64,000 nucleotides of DNA from Rhynchopus sp. YZ270_cl-10 (GCA_964035575.1 OZ037895.1:124001-188000); one strand, 5' to 3'. Counted from the stretch's first letter, positions 31,401-44,452 are shown. Notes: generated from the letters alone by a model not told the origin. A program made the numbers and translations.

Positions 31401-32012
31401 TTTATAGGGGAGTGAGGAGGGGCTGAAGGCGTGGATGGGTGAAAAAGATACAATAGAAACCAGACGTCACCTGGTCTTGATGACTTGACTAGGAAAGGGG
31501 TCGCGCAATGAACGGAATTCCGCGCAAATACATTGTCCCGAGACGCCATCGCGGTTAGCACCGACAAGGGTAATAGACAAATGTGTTGCTCTTTTATTTG
31601 GTTATTGCTAGTCATTTTGGCACCCAGGACTGAAATGCCCAAGAAAACAAAACATCGGTAACAATACCCGTGCAGTGTTCATGTGCCAGCATGTGCTCAA
31701 AGCAAACGTTAAGCAACCAATTGACAAACGAAACACTAACGCCGGGTGAACTAAAAGGTTAAACAGAAAGGCAAAAAGTAAATGCGATGTCTTAAAAACA
31801 TCAAAATAAACGTACCAATATTGCAGGTGTGTTTTAGGTTGTCAGAAAAGAAGCCCCAGAGACAGAGAGCGTGTGGGTCTCTGGGTGGCAAAGTGTCCCG
31901 GAAGGCTCTACTCTACGTGTCCGTAGGCAGAGATCGGGGACAGGGATGCCGTGTGGTGAGGAAGGAATGTCTTTGTGTTGGCCTGCTTGTGGTGTTGTTC
32001 GCAAGAGGACAC
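31401..32012. other. Spacer between secreted Cys-rich gene and DAHP synthase
   Basis: No gene seen. The stretch nearest 31400 is C/T-rich on the sense strand and carries the presumed trans-splice site. No clear copy of the dispersed modules. Confidence 0.5.
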
Positions 32013-32795
32013 TTAGATGGGGATGCCACGGAACGGACCGTCAGACGGAGAGCGCGACACGAGTCCCTCCCACGGGCACTCAGTGCACGGTGGTGGTGGG
32101 CCGTACCTGCCCTGGCAGTTGTTGTTCTTGCACGAGGACCCGTCCCAGGTACAGCGCCCTCCTGCAACGGGGCACGCACCAACAGTGAGGTGCTGTGTGC
32201 AGTCCACACCGTCCTTGTCAATACCAAAGGCAACAAACTCTGCGTTGGCAGGGAGTGTGAACGTCGTCGACGCACCCGGCGCAAGCTGCTTCCTGAAGCT
32301 TCCCATCGGGTGCACGAACGAGGTGCCGGGTGCGCCGGTTGTGAAGCGTGGTGCGCACTGCGTCCTCTCCCATCCTGGGGTCACTGCGAGCAGTCCTGGG
32401 AGGCCACCCTGGTACGTGCGCACACAGCTCTGCGGGCATGCGTAGAAGAACACCCATGCGTCGCACACATCAATCAGGGAAGGCTCGTTCGGGCACGAAT
32501 ACGTCACCTCCGTCCCTGCAGCAAGGTCCCAGTTCGACAGCGTTGTTGGAAGCAGGCGCAGGTGTGCTGGTGGGTCCTGCAGACGTGCACCGGGCACCAC
32601 TGTCGGTGCGCTGATGTCTGGCCAGGCAGGGTTGCCTGCTGAGGACAGGAACTCGAGGTGGATCGGGAGGGACGCAGAGACTGCAAGCGCATTAAGCTCT
32701 GCCATTGCCGGTGTCAGTTTCACCTCAGCAACGCCCGTCCCCTGGGAGAGGGCCACAAGCGACGCCAGCATGAGTCCCTTCTGCAAAAGCGGCAT
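32013..32795 (-). CDS. Secreted Cys-containing protein, unknown
   Basis: 260 residues if it begins at the ATG at 32795 (MPLLQKGLMLASLVALSQG), which supplies a signal peptide; the open frame runs further up but without a better start. About ten cysteines are concentrated in two regions: CPNEPSLIDVCDAWVFFYAC, CPQSC, and the C-terminal CPVAGGRCTW with CKNNNCQGRY and CTECPWEG. The middle part (residues 30-200) resembles a small beta-domain. No transmembrane segment or lipid anchor signal. It belongs, with the products at 20700-22796 and 40209-41066, to a set of secretory Cys-rich proteins in this window, but shared domains are not evident. Confidence 0.75.
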   Translation of the reverse strand: MPLLQKGLMLASLVALSQGTGVAEVKLTPAMAELNALAVSASLPIHLEFLSSAGNPAWPDISAPTVVPGARLQDPPAHLRLLPTTLSNWDLAAGTEVTYSCPNEPSLIDVCDAWVFFYACPQSCVRTYQGGLPGLLAVTPGWERTQCAPRFTTGAPGTSFVHPMGSFRKQLAPGASTTFTLPANAEFVAFGIDKDGVDCTQHLTVGACPVAGGRCTWDGSSCKNNNCQGRYGPPPPCTECPWEGLVSRSPSDGPFRGIPI

Positions 32796-33898
32796 TGTTG
32801 CGAAGTGTAAAGTGTAAGAGACGAGGTGTCTGCAATGGTGTGGTGTGGAAAGGGTGGAGTTTGGGGGAAGGAAAACGACGACTAGCACATTTATGTTATT
32901 CGAAGAGTTTCGTTCTTTGGGGGAATTCAACTGACCAGAGACTTGAAGTCTCTCGACCATCACAACAGCTGGCACAACCGTGATGAGTGTAACATGGTCT
33001 CTGCCGCCATTCCACGAACCCTCAAGGCTTTGGCACTCCATCCGTTACAATCACAAAAAACAATGACACGAAGGCATCACACACGGTGCACAAATAAAAA
33101 GAGAAAAATCTTGCATTCATTTTATCATTGAAAAGATGAACGTGCACACCTTTGCGAATACACAGTGAAAGAATCAACGGAAAATAGACTGCAGAACGCG
33201 CTCAGACAACTAGGGAGCAAACATGATGAAGCACGTCATTCCGCGTGGCCTGTCTCACATCCTGCAAAAAAACACAAATAAAAAAAGAACACGGATGAAT
33301 GGTACGGTACGGTTATAGGTTAATGCAAAAAAAAAGGTAGGTAAAATGACTTTTAAGCATTTTGCTTAGTCTTACGAAAGAGGAAAAAAAAAAAACGTTT
33401 TATGTGGGTAAAAGATTGGGTGGGTCTCTTCAAAGACCCAACCAACTATGTCATGCCAGAACAAAAAAAAAATTTTTTTGTTGACGTGAAATGCAAATCA
33501 CTCTCGTGACAGTGTATGACCTTGGTGCACCGGGTGGAACCCCAACCGTGCGGTCCTACAGCCATCTTTGGTTTATATCTGATATGCCCCGCTTCATTGG
33601 TACGCACACGGCTACCACCGAGGGAGGTTGCAAGCAGGAACATAATCATTGCCCCAAAAAAATGTATCGAGGCTTTACGAAGAGTTTCAAAAAAAAAAGG
33701 CACTAGAGAAGAGAGAAAACAACATTGGTCAGATGTTGCAAACCTTACCAAGAAATCACGCCAAAAAGCGAATTTTTTTTCAACGCGTAGAAACGCAAGG
33801 CTAAACCTCCACATTAGTGTGTCACCTTTATCCCCAAAACCCATTTTTCGGACGTTAAAAGAACGGTCCTCCCTCCCACCCCCATCCCCCCAATCTCC
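32796..33898. other. 1.1-kb spacer
   Basis: No gene. It contains a hairpin module D at about 33126-33160 (GAAAAGATGAACGTGCACAC), a C-type module (33337-33373) and a family A module (33482-33518). Confidence 0.6.
33337..33518. repeat. C-type and A-type modules 100 bp apart
   Basis: The C-type copy reads AGGTAAAATGACTTTTAAGC, ATTTTGCTTAGTC: stem TAAGC/GCTTA, loop ATTTT, so the pairing is kept although the loop has changed. The A-type copy reads GACGTGAAATGCAAATCACT, CTCGTGACAGTGTA. Confidence 0.55.
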
Positions 33899-35197
33899 TC
33901 AAAGAAACGTCATAAATCGATCGAGCGCAAACGGGGTGGTGTCAAAGAGAGGCTTCCCTGCGACCATGCTTTCTACTAATTTCCCTGTTATTGCACCTTG
34001 TGTCAACCCGAAATGACCATGACCGTAACAGTGGAGGGCTTGCGGATTGTTCTTCGACCAGGAGATGACCGGCACTGCATCTGGTAGCGACGGTCTGTAG
34101 CCAACCCAGTCTGAAGCTTTGTCACGTGGTGGCAGAGATGGAACCTGGGCGCGAGCCTTCCGTTCTAACCAATCGAGACGCGCCTCATTTTTCGGTCCAA
34201 GCCCGCCAAACTCCACTATGCCTGCCACCCGGAGATGGTCCTCCATCGGCGTAAAGTAAAACTTATGCGGCGTCCACCCCACTGCCGACGTGAACCCCTC
34301 CGCACCCTCCCCACGGAACGCTATCGAGTATCCTCTCTCGACGTCCATGGGTGCCTTTGCCTCTCCTATACGTGGTAGCAGCTCCAACCCGAAGGGGCCC
34401 ACCGCAAGCACCACGATGTCGCCCTCGATTGTGGAAACCTTGCCGTCTTTGGAGCGTACGGTGACGTTGCCTTCTTTGACGTCAATCACCTCTGCTTGGA
34501 GGAGGGTTCCTTTGTATCGGTGTTGGATCACCTCGGAGATGTCTGCTACCAGTTGAGAAGGGTTTTTAAAGAAGCGTGCACCGTGAGCAACGGCAGCACC
34601 GTGTAAGGAAGTGAAATTGCCTGAAACAGAAAGTGCCGGGTCGAGGGAGCGGAGTTCCGTAAGGTTTTCGGATGGGCTCAACTCTGAGCCACGTTCTCTT
34701 CTTTCCAAGGTAAAGGATTTCAGGCCCGGCCAATGTGATTTGTCGGCAACCTGGATGATTTGGCTGCCCATCATCGAGGAGACCTTGGAGGCTGGGAATT
34801 CAGTGAGGACTTCGTCCCAGGCAGGGCCAGCTTGGTTGTGGAGGGCCGTCATAACGTCAGCGGAGTGCGCGGACACAGACGGTGTGCAGCAGCGGAGGAA
34901 GCGGAGACAGAACGCGAGGGATGTGGTCAAAAGGTGTTTTGTGTACACAAAGCTGACGCAGCCGTCGTTGATGGCCAGCATATGCGGCACCTGGCGGACG
35001 AAGCCAAAGTTGTTAAAAGGAATTCTCTCATAATCAGCGATGATCCCCGCGTTTCCCCACGACGTCCCCTGCCCAAACCCACCCCGGTCTACCAATGTCA
35101 CCGAATGCCCTGCCCTCTGCAAAAAATACGCACAGCACGTCCCCACCACTCCACCACCCACCACGGTGACACGTTTGCGCTCTGTATTATTTGACAT
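33899..35197 (-). CDS. D-amino acid dehydrogenase-like FAD oxidoreductase (DadA family)
   Basis: 432 residues from the ATG at 35197, the same length as Escherichia coli DadA. The N-terminal dinucleotide-binding motif VTVVGGGVVGTCCAYFLQRA (GxGxxG at residues 14-19) is followed by GTSWGNAGIIADY, typical of the DadA/DAO branch. The C-terminal WVGYRPSLPDAVPVI and CYGHGHFGLTQGAITGKLV match DadA signatures. Expected reaction: oxidative deamination of D-amino acids to 2-oxo acids with FAD. No signal peptide or clear targeting sequence. The family is mainly bacterial, so acquisition by lateral transfer is likely, but codon use looks like that of the neighbours. The start lies 13 bases after a CCCTTCCAG acceptor on the sense strand. 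Confidence 0.85.
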   Translation of the reverse strand: MSNNTERKRVTVVGGGVVGTCCAYFLQRAGHSVTLVDRGGFGQGTSWGNAGIIADYERIPFNNFGFVRQVPHMLAINDGCVSFVYTKHLLTTSLAFCLRFLRCCTPSVSAHSADVMTALHNQAGPAWDEVLTEFPASKVSSMMGSQIIQVADKSHWPGLKSFTLERRERGSELSPSENLTELRSLDPALSVSGNFTSLHGAAVAHGARFFKNPSQLVADISEVIQHRYKGTLLQAEVIDVKEGNVTVRSKDGKVSTIEGDIVVLAVGPFGLELLPRIGEAKAPMDVERGYSIAFRGEGAEGFTSAVGWTPHKFYFTPMEDHLRVAGIVEFGGLGPKNEARLDWLERKARAQVPSLPPRDKASDWVGYRPSLPDAVPVISWSKNNPQALHCYGHGHFGLTQGAITGKLVESMVAGKPLFDTTPFALDRFMTFL

Positions 35198-35210
35198 TGT
35201 ATGTGTACAG

Positions 35211-35240
35211 CTGGAAGGGTTGTAATAGGGAAGGGAATGG
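35211..35240 (-). promoter_or_regulatory. Putative spliced-leader acceptor of the DadA gene
   Basis: On the sense strand, CCTTCCCTATTACAACCCTTCCAG, written here as a pyrimidine-rich run ending in CCAG, precedes the ATG by 13 bases (CTGTACACATACA). It has the tract-plus-AG form used for trans-splicing in Euglenozoa. Inferred from sequence only. Confidence 0.5.
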
Positions 35241-35399
35241 AGAGGGAGGAGGAAATATACAAAGTACAAAGTAGCCGTGTGTGGGTGGGTGGTTTGCTTT
35301 CTGTACGATAGGGTCCAGAGAAGAGAATCTTGGGGGTACAAAAAAAATTCTGGTTGGGTTCTAAAAAAAAATGGGGGGAGAGGGGAGAGGGGAGGGGGG

Positions 35400-37961
<2,562 letters not shown>

Positions 37962-38227
37962 GCCTGGAGAAAGGGGAGGGGGGAGGGTTTGGTGGTGAAG
38001 TGTTGACATCTTCGCGATGTTGCTGCAAGGTTTGGCCATTCCTTCGTTGGGCCCTTAGACAATTGGTGGAAAAAAATCGAGAAAAGGGGGTTTTTTGGAG
38101 GGGTTTCTTTTTGTGTAGCGTCGTCGGACGTTGGACGCATCAGCGTCAAAAAGAACAGAAAAACCTTCTTTATTTTTTTTGTAGGTACACACACTGCGCA
38201 AAACTCTAAAGTGGAGGGTTGTGGTCT

Positions 38228-39421
38228 CTATGAGTCCGCCTTTTCAAACTTGAGGAAGTTTCCTTTTGGTAGGCCGACCATAATTGTGTCACCGACAGTG
38301 CAGTTCGCGGTCGGCACCTGCACCTGCATATCATTCTCTTCCACAAGAACCATCCAGTTCCCTGCCACCTGGCTCAGGTTCTTCACGGTGTAGCCCCAGT
38401 TCTGCGGGAACTTGATCTCAATGACGTCGTTCTCCACAAGCAGCACAGACAGTGGCATCTCAGGCAGCAGCCACCGAATGGCACCATCCTTTGGTGCGGC
38501 CACGGTATCAAGCACCAGCTCGTCAAAAGCCTCGACAGTAAGGCTCACGGTTTCCTCCATTCTCTGAAAAAAGGGGGTATGTGGATAGAAGCGGACTCAT
38601 TGGGTGATGTTCTCGAACACATCCACGATTTCTCGGGAAAATCAAGAAAATTTTGATAACAACGTCACAAAGGAAAAGGTAAGAGTTACACTTTGCAACC
38701 CAATGTTCGTTTTCCCCCCCACCCCCAAAAAATTGGAGAAAAACTTAGGTCAATTGAAATACAACAGCCCTCTCGTGACGTACCTTGAGGGGGGAAAACG
38801 CAAAGTAGAATATCTTAACGTACACTCTCTGTTGATTCTAAAACGGGGGAGGGTAAAAAAGCGCGGTAAATTGGGGAAGAGGTTGAAAAGTTGGAACGCT
38901 TCCTCACCCCAGATGATCACACTATGTCACTCGTCTATCATGCCCCCAAAAAAATAATTTTTTTTTTTGGCACACACCTCTAGCTCCATTTCCGCGGTTT
39001 TGTAATAGCGTAGCACTATTTCGTCCTTCTCCTCGTCTATCGCATCGAAGAGCAGCTTGAGCTTCGTAGGTGTGGCGCGACGGAAGCTCATCCCTCTCAT
39101 GTCCTGCGGCTGGCCCTTGCGTGGCCCGGTCACCATGATTGCCGTACCGTATCCTTGCACGGTGGCACGACCCATCTTCTTTGTGTTTCTGTTATGCACA
39201 CGGCCCAACTCACCTTCCACCACGATGTAGTCCCCGCGCTTGAGTGCAAGGATCTCCACACCCTCCGTTTCGTAGTGCGACGCAGACCCGAAACGTCTCT
39301 GTGCCGCAGTGCATGTGAGCAGTGCTGGTGCCGCATGCTTCCATGCAGAAGAAGGTGCAGGTGCGTACCCATGTGCACTACTACTCACAGCAGACAGCAC
39401 AGATGGCAGACATCTCCTCAT
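38228..39421 (-). CDS. Translation elongation factor P-like protein, organellar
   Basis: EF-P relieves ribosome stalling at proline stretches. Exon 1 is 38978-39421 and exon 2 is 38228-38563; GAG|GTGTGT to TTTTTTCAG|AGA is phase 0 and gives 259 residues. The first 50 residues are basic and Ser/Ala-rich, ending near AAQRRFGSA, as in a mitochondrial presequence. Then comes a KOW-like domain (ALKRGDYIVVEGELGRVHN and ATVQGYGTAIMV, then GMSFRRATPTKL), an acidic middle domain and a C-terminal OB-fold with MQVQVPTANCTVGDTIMVGL, as in EF-P C-termini. The tip corresponding to the modified Lys34 of bacterial EF-P reads NTKKMGRA, so my alignment puts Met, not Lys, there. If exon 2 were separate it would lack an N-terminal domain. 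The family call is moderately sure. Confidence 0.7.
38564..38977 (-). other. Intron of EF-P-like gene, 414 bp
   Basis: Phase 0. Donor GTGTGT then a T-run (ten T); acceptor CCCTTTTTTCAG. It contains a family A module at 38751-38784 (CAATTGAAATACAACAGCCC, TCTCGTGACGTACC). Confidence 0.75.
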
Positions 39422-40208
39422 TATTTATTTTGTTTCCCTTTTTTTGGGGTTTTGAGAAAGCGGGGGAGGCACAGCAGAGAATAAGCCGGGTCCCCGGTCC
39501 TGGTCAAGGTCCCAGTCCGGCTGAGAATAACCGGGTCCCCGAGTCTTATTCTCTGCTGTGGGGGGAGGTGGGGATGTGTTGAATAAGATGAAATGTGAGG
39601 GTGGAGGGGAAGGGGGTGTTTTTTGTGTGTTGCCTCACGGCGAAGAAAATAAAAAGTTAAATTCATTTTCAAAAAAAAAAGGCTTAAAAAAACGAAGAAT
39701 ATATTTGTGGAGCAAGAAATTAACAAGATAATGGGTGATGCGAAAAAATGCAGTTGAAAAACAAGAACAAAAAGAAAGCCTCTGTGAAAGGCCATATAGA
39801 GAGAGATATAGCAAAAAGTACAGAGGGGTGCACTCCGGTGCAGTACCGGAACTCTGCCAGAACCTCCTTTTTTTTCTCTCTTCTGCCGTTGCTTCGAACG
39901 CTCTCCTTCCCGCGGTGTTCATTCGGCGATCACTTCTGCTGGGAACGGAAATGGTGTTCTCTGCAACAACAATCAAAAGACAAGGCAAATTAAGATGAAC
40001 GTGCCTCTGCACATTCATCAACACAAGAAATAGAAGTTGACAGTACAACGCCTCAAGAAAAATGTTTAGCAAACTTAAGCCTCGCGTGCTCAGTCGACCT
40101 GAAGACTTTCTTGGGTATAGTAGTCCCTCACGGGTTCATAGCAACACCTCAAAAAAAGAAAAAGGGGGAAAATAGTTGGCAAGTCATATTGGGCTCAAAA
40201 AATTGATT
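39422..40208. other. Spacer upstream of EF-P-like gene
   Basis: No gene. It contains an inverted-repeat element (39471-39561) 50 bp from the EF-P ATG, a D-type hairpin module at 39985-40018 (AAGATGAACGTGCCTCTGCA, CATTCATC) and a C-type module at about 40070-40100 (AACTTAAGCCTCGCGTGCTC, AGTCGACC). Confidence 0.6.
39471..39561. mobile_element. MITE-like element, 91 bp, next to EF-P start
   Basis: Perfect 16-bp inverted ends CACAGCAGAGAATAAG / CTTATTCTCTGCTGTG (39471-39486 and 39546-39561). Inner CCGGGTCCCCG repeats occur twice, and GAGAATAA recurs in the middle. Higher in GC than the flanks. It would lie in the 5' UTR or outron of the EF-P-like gene. Confidence 0.7.
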
Positions 40209-41066
40209 TTAAACGGCGCCGCCACCACCGCCGCCGCCGCCACCGCCACCCACACCACCCCCACCGTTACCATCTGGGGTCGGGCACGCAGCGAAGTTGC
40301 ATTGCAGCGTGATCTGCCTGAACACAAGACTGCCATCGGGGCAGGTCTGCTGCTCCCCACGGCACCTGGGTGCAGGACAGGTGAACTGGCAGTTGTTTTC
40401 TGGGTCCCTCGGTGCAAAGGACTCCTCGTACGGGTAACCAGGTCCGCAGTACTGGGTGGCAGGCGAGCAAGGTGGGCACGCACGCATGTTGCATTCCGGG
40501 TCAGCGTACCGCACCTTCCCATCCCAGCAGGTCTTCGGTGCGGGACACCCTGAGTCAAGCACCAACTCGCCAATCGCAATGTTCTTGATCACACCATTGA
40601 CGGTGTTCCCTGTGGTCACCCTGATGCGGTACGACAGACACGACTTCGGAGTATTCACCGCCATCATCGGCAGCAAGTACGACGGACCCCATTTGTATGA
40701 TCTTGCCTCCCATTGTGCCACCGTCATATCAACAGGCACGACGGAAAGCACCGTCCACGCTGCACCGCACTCACCACCCAAGCCCTCGATCAGCCACCTG
40801 CGTGGGGAGCGGTCCTCAAGAAGGCCGTTGCCACTGGAGTAGATGATGGTGTAACGTGTGACGGTGCGTGGGGTGTCGAAGGTGTAGCCAAGCGTGACCT
40901 CGGAACCGGGGTACGTGGCAGAGATGTACTGTGGGGCGCTGAATCCGTCGAAGGCATTCGACGGCGTGAACCCCACGATTTCGTAGTGACTGTTCGCAAA
41001 GGCAGTGCCGCCCACCGCACTGCAGAAGCAGGACGCAACCAGGGCTGCGCGTAGTGTGCTGGACAT
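40209..41066 (-). CDS. Secreted discoidin (F5/8 type C)-like protein with Cys-rich, poly-Gly tail
   Basis: 285 residues, single exon. Residues 1-24 are a signal peptide. Residues 30-175 read like an F5/8 type C/discoidin carbohydrate-binding domain: NAFDGFSAPQYISATYPGSE, LGYTFDTPRTVTRYTIIYSS, SPRRWLIEGL and a final SYRIRVTTGNTVNGVIKNI. A Cys-rich region follows with three units of the form CPAP..C...C.DG....(Q/D)...C....ACP. The protein ends in Gly-rich sequence with GGGGGGGGGGG and AV. No membrane anchor. The sense strand has CTTTTCTTCAG about 30 bases upstream of the ATG, a good trans-splice acceptor. Possibly a lectin-like secreted or cell-coat protein. Confidence 0.8.
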   Translation of the reverse strand: MSSTLRAALVASCFCSAVGGTAFANSHYEIVGFTPSNAFDGFSAPQYISATYPGSEVTLGYTFDTPRTVTRYTIIYSSGNGLLEDRSPRRWLIEGLGGECGAAWTVLSVVPVDMTVAQWEARSYKWGPSYLLPMMAVNTPKSCLSYRIRVTTGNTVNGVIKNIAIGELVLDSGCPAPKTCWDGKVRYADPECNMRACPPCSPATQYCGPGYPYEESFAPRDPENNCQFTCPAPRCRGEQQTCPDGSLVFRQITLQCNFAACPTPDGNGGGGVGGGGGGGGGGGAV

Positions 41067-41398
41067 GTTGTGTTTGTATTTGTTTCAGAAAAACTGAAGA
41101 AAAGAGTTCTGTGTTGTGTTGTGCGGTGCTGAAAGGTAAATAGTATGTCATCCTCAGCGAATAAAAAAATAAGGGGCGATTGTGTACAATGACAAATGGA
41201 CACCCGCTTCTTGCTTTTTGAAAGCAAAATTAAAATGGCAAACCACAGGAAATACAGAGGCACAGAACACACCAAGACAGATTCATCTCAAATTGTATCA
41301 CATCCCATTGGGAGGCTGAAACACGCCGGGGAAAAGGTGTGGGGTTGGGGATGATGGGTGAACGTGAGCGCAAACGCCAAAGTAAATGGGGGACCTCA

Positions 41399-41802
41399 TT
41401 ATGATATTTCATACAGAAACCATGCTTGTAGAACGAAGCGTTGTTTTCCCGCACACACTACTGTGGGTATGTGCAAGGTAGCACAGTCTTCTGTGAACAC
41501 AATGCACAAAAAGAATACTTGAAAGATGAAGAGGAGGAAGGAGGGAAGCCGGTGAGTATGCCTGCTGTAAAGTCTGTAGCAGGGCTCATTGGGGGGGCGA
41601 GCAGGCAACGTATGATGACGTACTGCAGGGTTCCCCAAACACGTGGTTTATTACGTTGTCTCCAAGGATCTGTGTCCCTTCGATGAGAAGATCCCACAAA
41701 TGGTTCAAGAAACGAAAGGGCAGCGACCTGATATGATCGCTGTGGTGCGCATTCCTGAACGCAACTGTGAAACACACCACTCAAGGTGCACTGAAATTCC
41801 AC
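41399..41802 (-). pseudogene. Decayed fragment of the PA-domain receptor gene
   Basis: Translated pieces in different frames match the receptor encoded at 44690-49566: SFLEPFVGSSH (identical to residues 96-106), GNPAV, and a C..PP..P-like remainder. At DNA level, GAGAAGATCCCACAAATGGT, TCAAGAAACGA (about 41681-41711) equals 49252-49282. It covers roughly residues 90-165 of the receptor, from its PA domain. It lies downstream of the parent gene on the transcribed strand and in the same orientation. It is broken by frame changes and diverged. It represents a partial duplication of the gene. Confidence 0.8.
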
Positions 41803-42436
41803 AATGAGTTGCTAAGAAATAATAAAAACCCCCCAGCGACATCCCCCCCCCCGTCCCAAGAACTCTTGTAAAAAAATAGATTCATATGCTTTCAGCAGAA
41901 CTGTAAAAAAGAAAAAAAAAGTTCACAAAGTTGACAAACGTAGCGAAAAAGAAAGAAACAAAATAGAGAAGCCGCGTAAAACCTCATACATCAGTGGAAA
42001 GAAAGAAAAGTTGAGAGAGGCTAAAGCTCAGCCTCTGTGATTGGCAACAACTTAGGTGCTAATATAGATCGCAGGCAATTTGGTATGACGGTCATATGAA
42101 AACCGAAAACCAAAAAAAAGTACAAAAGTAGGGTCAGTGATGGGGAAGAATAAAAGGTGTTCAAATTAAAAGAATAACTAGCTATGCAACGCCTTTTACT
42201 AGGGGGGTTTTTTTCTTGCGATAAAATAGGTGGTGCAGGAGGACCAACATTCATCAGTGAATTTATCGCCAAAAAAAATCCTGTGTTAGCGTTAAAACAA
42301 AACTGAATAATAACAAAACGAGGGGAAAGGAGGGGCTCTTCATGGTCGCTCAGCAAGGCGTTGCGTTTTCAAACACTAGAGAGAAGAGTACGGTGTGAAA
42401 AAAGAAAAGGGCGGGAGGAGGGGCTGGCAAAACAAG

Positions 42437-42598
42437 CTACACGACGCTACCTGTTAACGTGACATGTCAGAATGACATGCAAACGACATGTCCCTTTTCT
42501 GTACATGCGGTGCAGAAACAGAACCTCAGAAAAGTGTGCATAATACACGTGTCATCGATTTTTTTTACCATGCCACGATGACATGAAGCGTCGTGTAG
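42437..42598. repeat. Inverted-repeat element with GACATG units
   Basis: Ends CTACACGACGCT / AGCGTCGTGTAG are perfect 12-bp inverted repeats (42437-42448, 42587-42598), and the inner side continues with diverged GACATG units, four of them in the left half. Non-coding; class unknown. Confidence 0.6.
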
Positions 42599-43740
42599 GC
42601 GCACCGTCAGTTGTTTCTAATTCATTAATTAGATTCACTTTCAATTCACGAGAACAAAAAACAATTTTTTTTTCAAAGGGAATTGTTTGGGTCAGTTCGG
42701 GGTACAACGGAAGGGGGAAAAAACTTTAAATACAGCCCTCCCGACAGTGCACCAAGAAGAGTACACTGGCAGAACACTACGTATGCACTGAGTATTCAAA
42801 TGTGGCTTTGCACCCCACTTCTGACACTACTCATTGTTCATTGACGACGGGCGGTTGTGTCCCTTGCTCACACTACGATGCAGGCAAGTTCAAGAGAGAA
42901 ATAGAGAGAGAGAGAGAGAGAGATGCCGTGCCCTCACTGGAACAGTGTGCCAAGAGAGGAATGGTGGTGCAGCGAACGGAAGTAAGCTTACCACTCAGCG
43001 GAATGTGGCTGCCTCCGCTGACTTAAAAATCAGTAGAGGAGCACATCACTCACATGTTCATTCCCAACCCTCGCAGCGGAAACTAAGCGACTCAAAAAAA
43101 ATGGTAGTTTCTTTATGCAGGCACACCTACTGAGTTCTACACAGCGGGGTTACACACTGCGACTACGGCAGGGGACAGTTTCTCTTTTGCTCTTGGGGGC
43201 ACAGCCCACATTTTTTTTTCTTCAAAAAAAAAATACTAGAAGGGAGGGATCAAGGTTCTTGGGGGTACAGTTCTTGCAGAAAAACAGAGCCAAAGAGAGG
43301 AAAGAAAACTGAAATCTCGTGCACACATCAGATAATCGATCAAAGCCTGTCATCTAAAGGTTGGGGAACGAGAGAATGGGGAAAAGGGAAGGCCATTGGG
43401 TAATAAAGTATTGCCACAAAAAGCCCAGGGGGAAAAAAAAGAACGAGAGGTTGAATGTTCGGTGTGTTGACAAAAAAATAGCCCCATATCTAAGGCTGCT
43501 CTGGCACATCCGAACAAGAAGGGTCGCATGAATTTCTCTTGCTCGAGAAATGTATTTAAATTGGGACACACACATCTAAACATACTGTGAATGAATTTGT
43601 GACTGTTTGGAAACCTGCAAGCTGCCACCTTGCAGGCATCCGTATTCACTGTAATCAATACACATTTGTTTGAATGATGTGCACGGAAGAGTGGACGGAG
43701 GGAGGGGGAGCTGTTTGAGTAATAAGTAGACGGCGACACG

Positions 43741-43785
43741 AAAAGTTTATAAGATGAACACCTACGTCTCCTGCTGAGTCGCTGT
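43741..43785. repeat. Hairpin module, family C, diverged
   Basis: AAAAGTTTATAAGATGAACA, CCTACGTCTCCTGCTGAGTCG. The conserved leader is intact while the stem is weakened. Confidence 0.5.
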
Positions 43786-43920
43786 CTGCCTCTGCAAACG
43801 ATCAAACGAAAAGGGGGTGAAATAAAACGTGTATCTATCTGGCCTAGTACGCCTGGAAAAATAGCCTGGAAAATGTATCTGAGGCGTACTCAGGGTTGCT
43901 CGTTTAAGTATGCCTCAGTT

Positions 43921-43990
43921 TTTTTTTACTTTTTGATAAATTGTTGGAAGTGTAGTCGGTTGTGTTGCCACAAAATTGTGCAATCTCCAC
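43921..43990 (-). repeat. Family B element inside an inverted flank pair
   Basis: Minus strand GTGGAGATTGCACAATTTTG, TGGCAACACAACCGACTACA, CTTCCAACAATTTATC, AAAAAG. It is bounded by CGTTTAAGTATGCCTCAG (43899) and its diverged complement TGAGTCGTACTTAAACG (43996), so it may have inserted into an older palindromic element that shares an end with 20017-20375. Confidence 0.6.
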
Positions 43991-44404
43991 TTTTTTGAGT
44001 CGTACTTAAACGTAAGGAATACCGAATACGCTTCAGCCACGCCTGAATCGGCCTTAGCGAGGCCGACTTAGCCTCGTTGCACTGTATGTTTATATTCTCA
44101 TTCTTTTGCGATCCATTTCCAATGGTGAAAACCTGGACTGGATTTTTGTAACCCACAATATAGCCAAAAAAGAGGAACAAATAGAAAACGTTCAGAATCA
44201 GGATGAGCCGAGCCTCGTTGCGTGCTCAGTCACCCTTGAAAGAACTGGGGGTAGGGAGGGATCACGACACATGAACACACCAAATAAAAGAGAGAAAAAA
44301 AAACGTTTTAAAGACCTAAGCCTCTCATGCGTGTGTAGGAACAGGCGGACAGGGGACACGTGTAGTTTTTTGCGACACGCATCTGCCCGTCTCCTTTAAA
44401 AAAA

Positions 44405-44452
44405 TAGTGGAGCACACTCTAGGGTGGCTACACTAATACAACCAAGTTTTCA
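44405..44452 (+). repeat. Family B short variant, opposite orientation
   Basis: Reverse complement of 15011-15066 over about 48 bp. It is the only module copy I can clearly place in the opposite orientation. Confidence 0.7.

Noticed and set aside
42021-42356. Minus-strand frame of 111 codons
   Set aside because: AT-rich, hydrophobic by composition bias, without a pyrimidine-AG leader or homology that I can recall.
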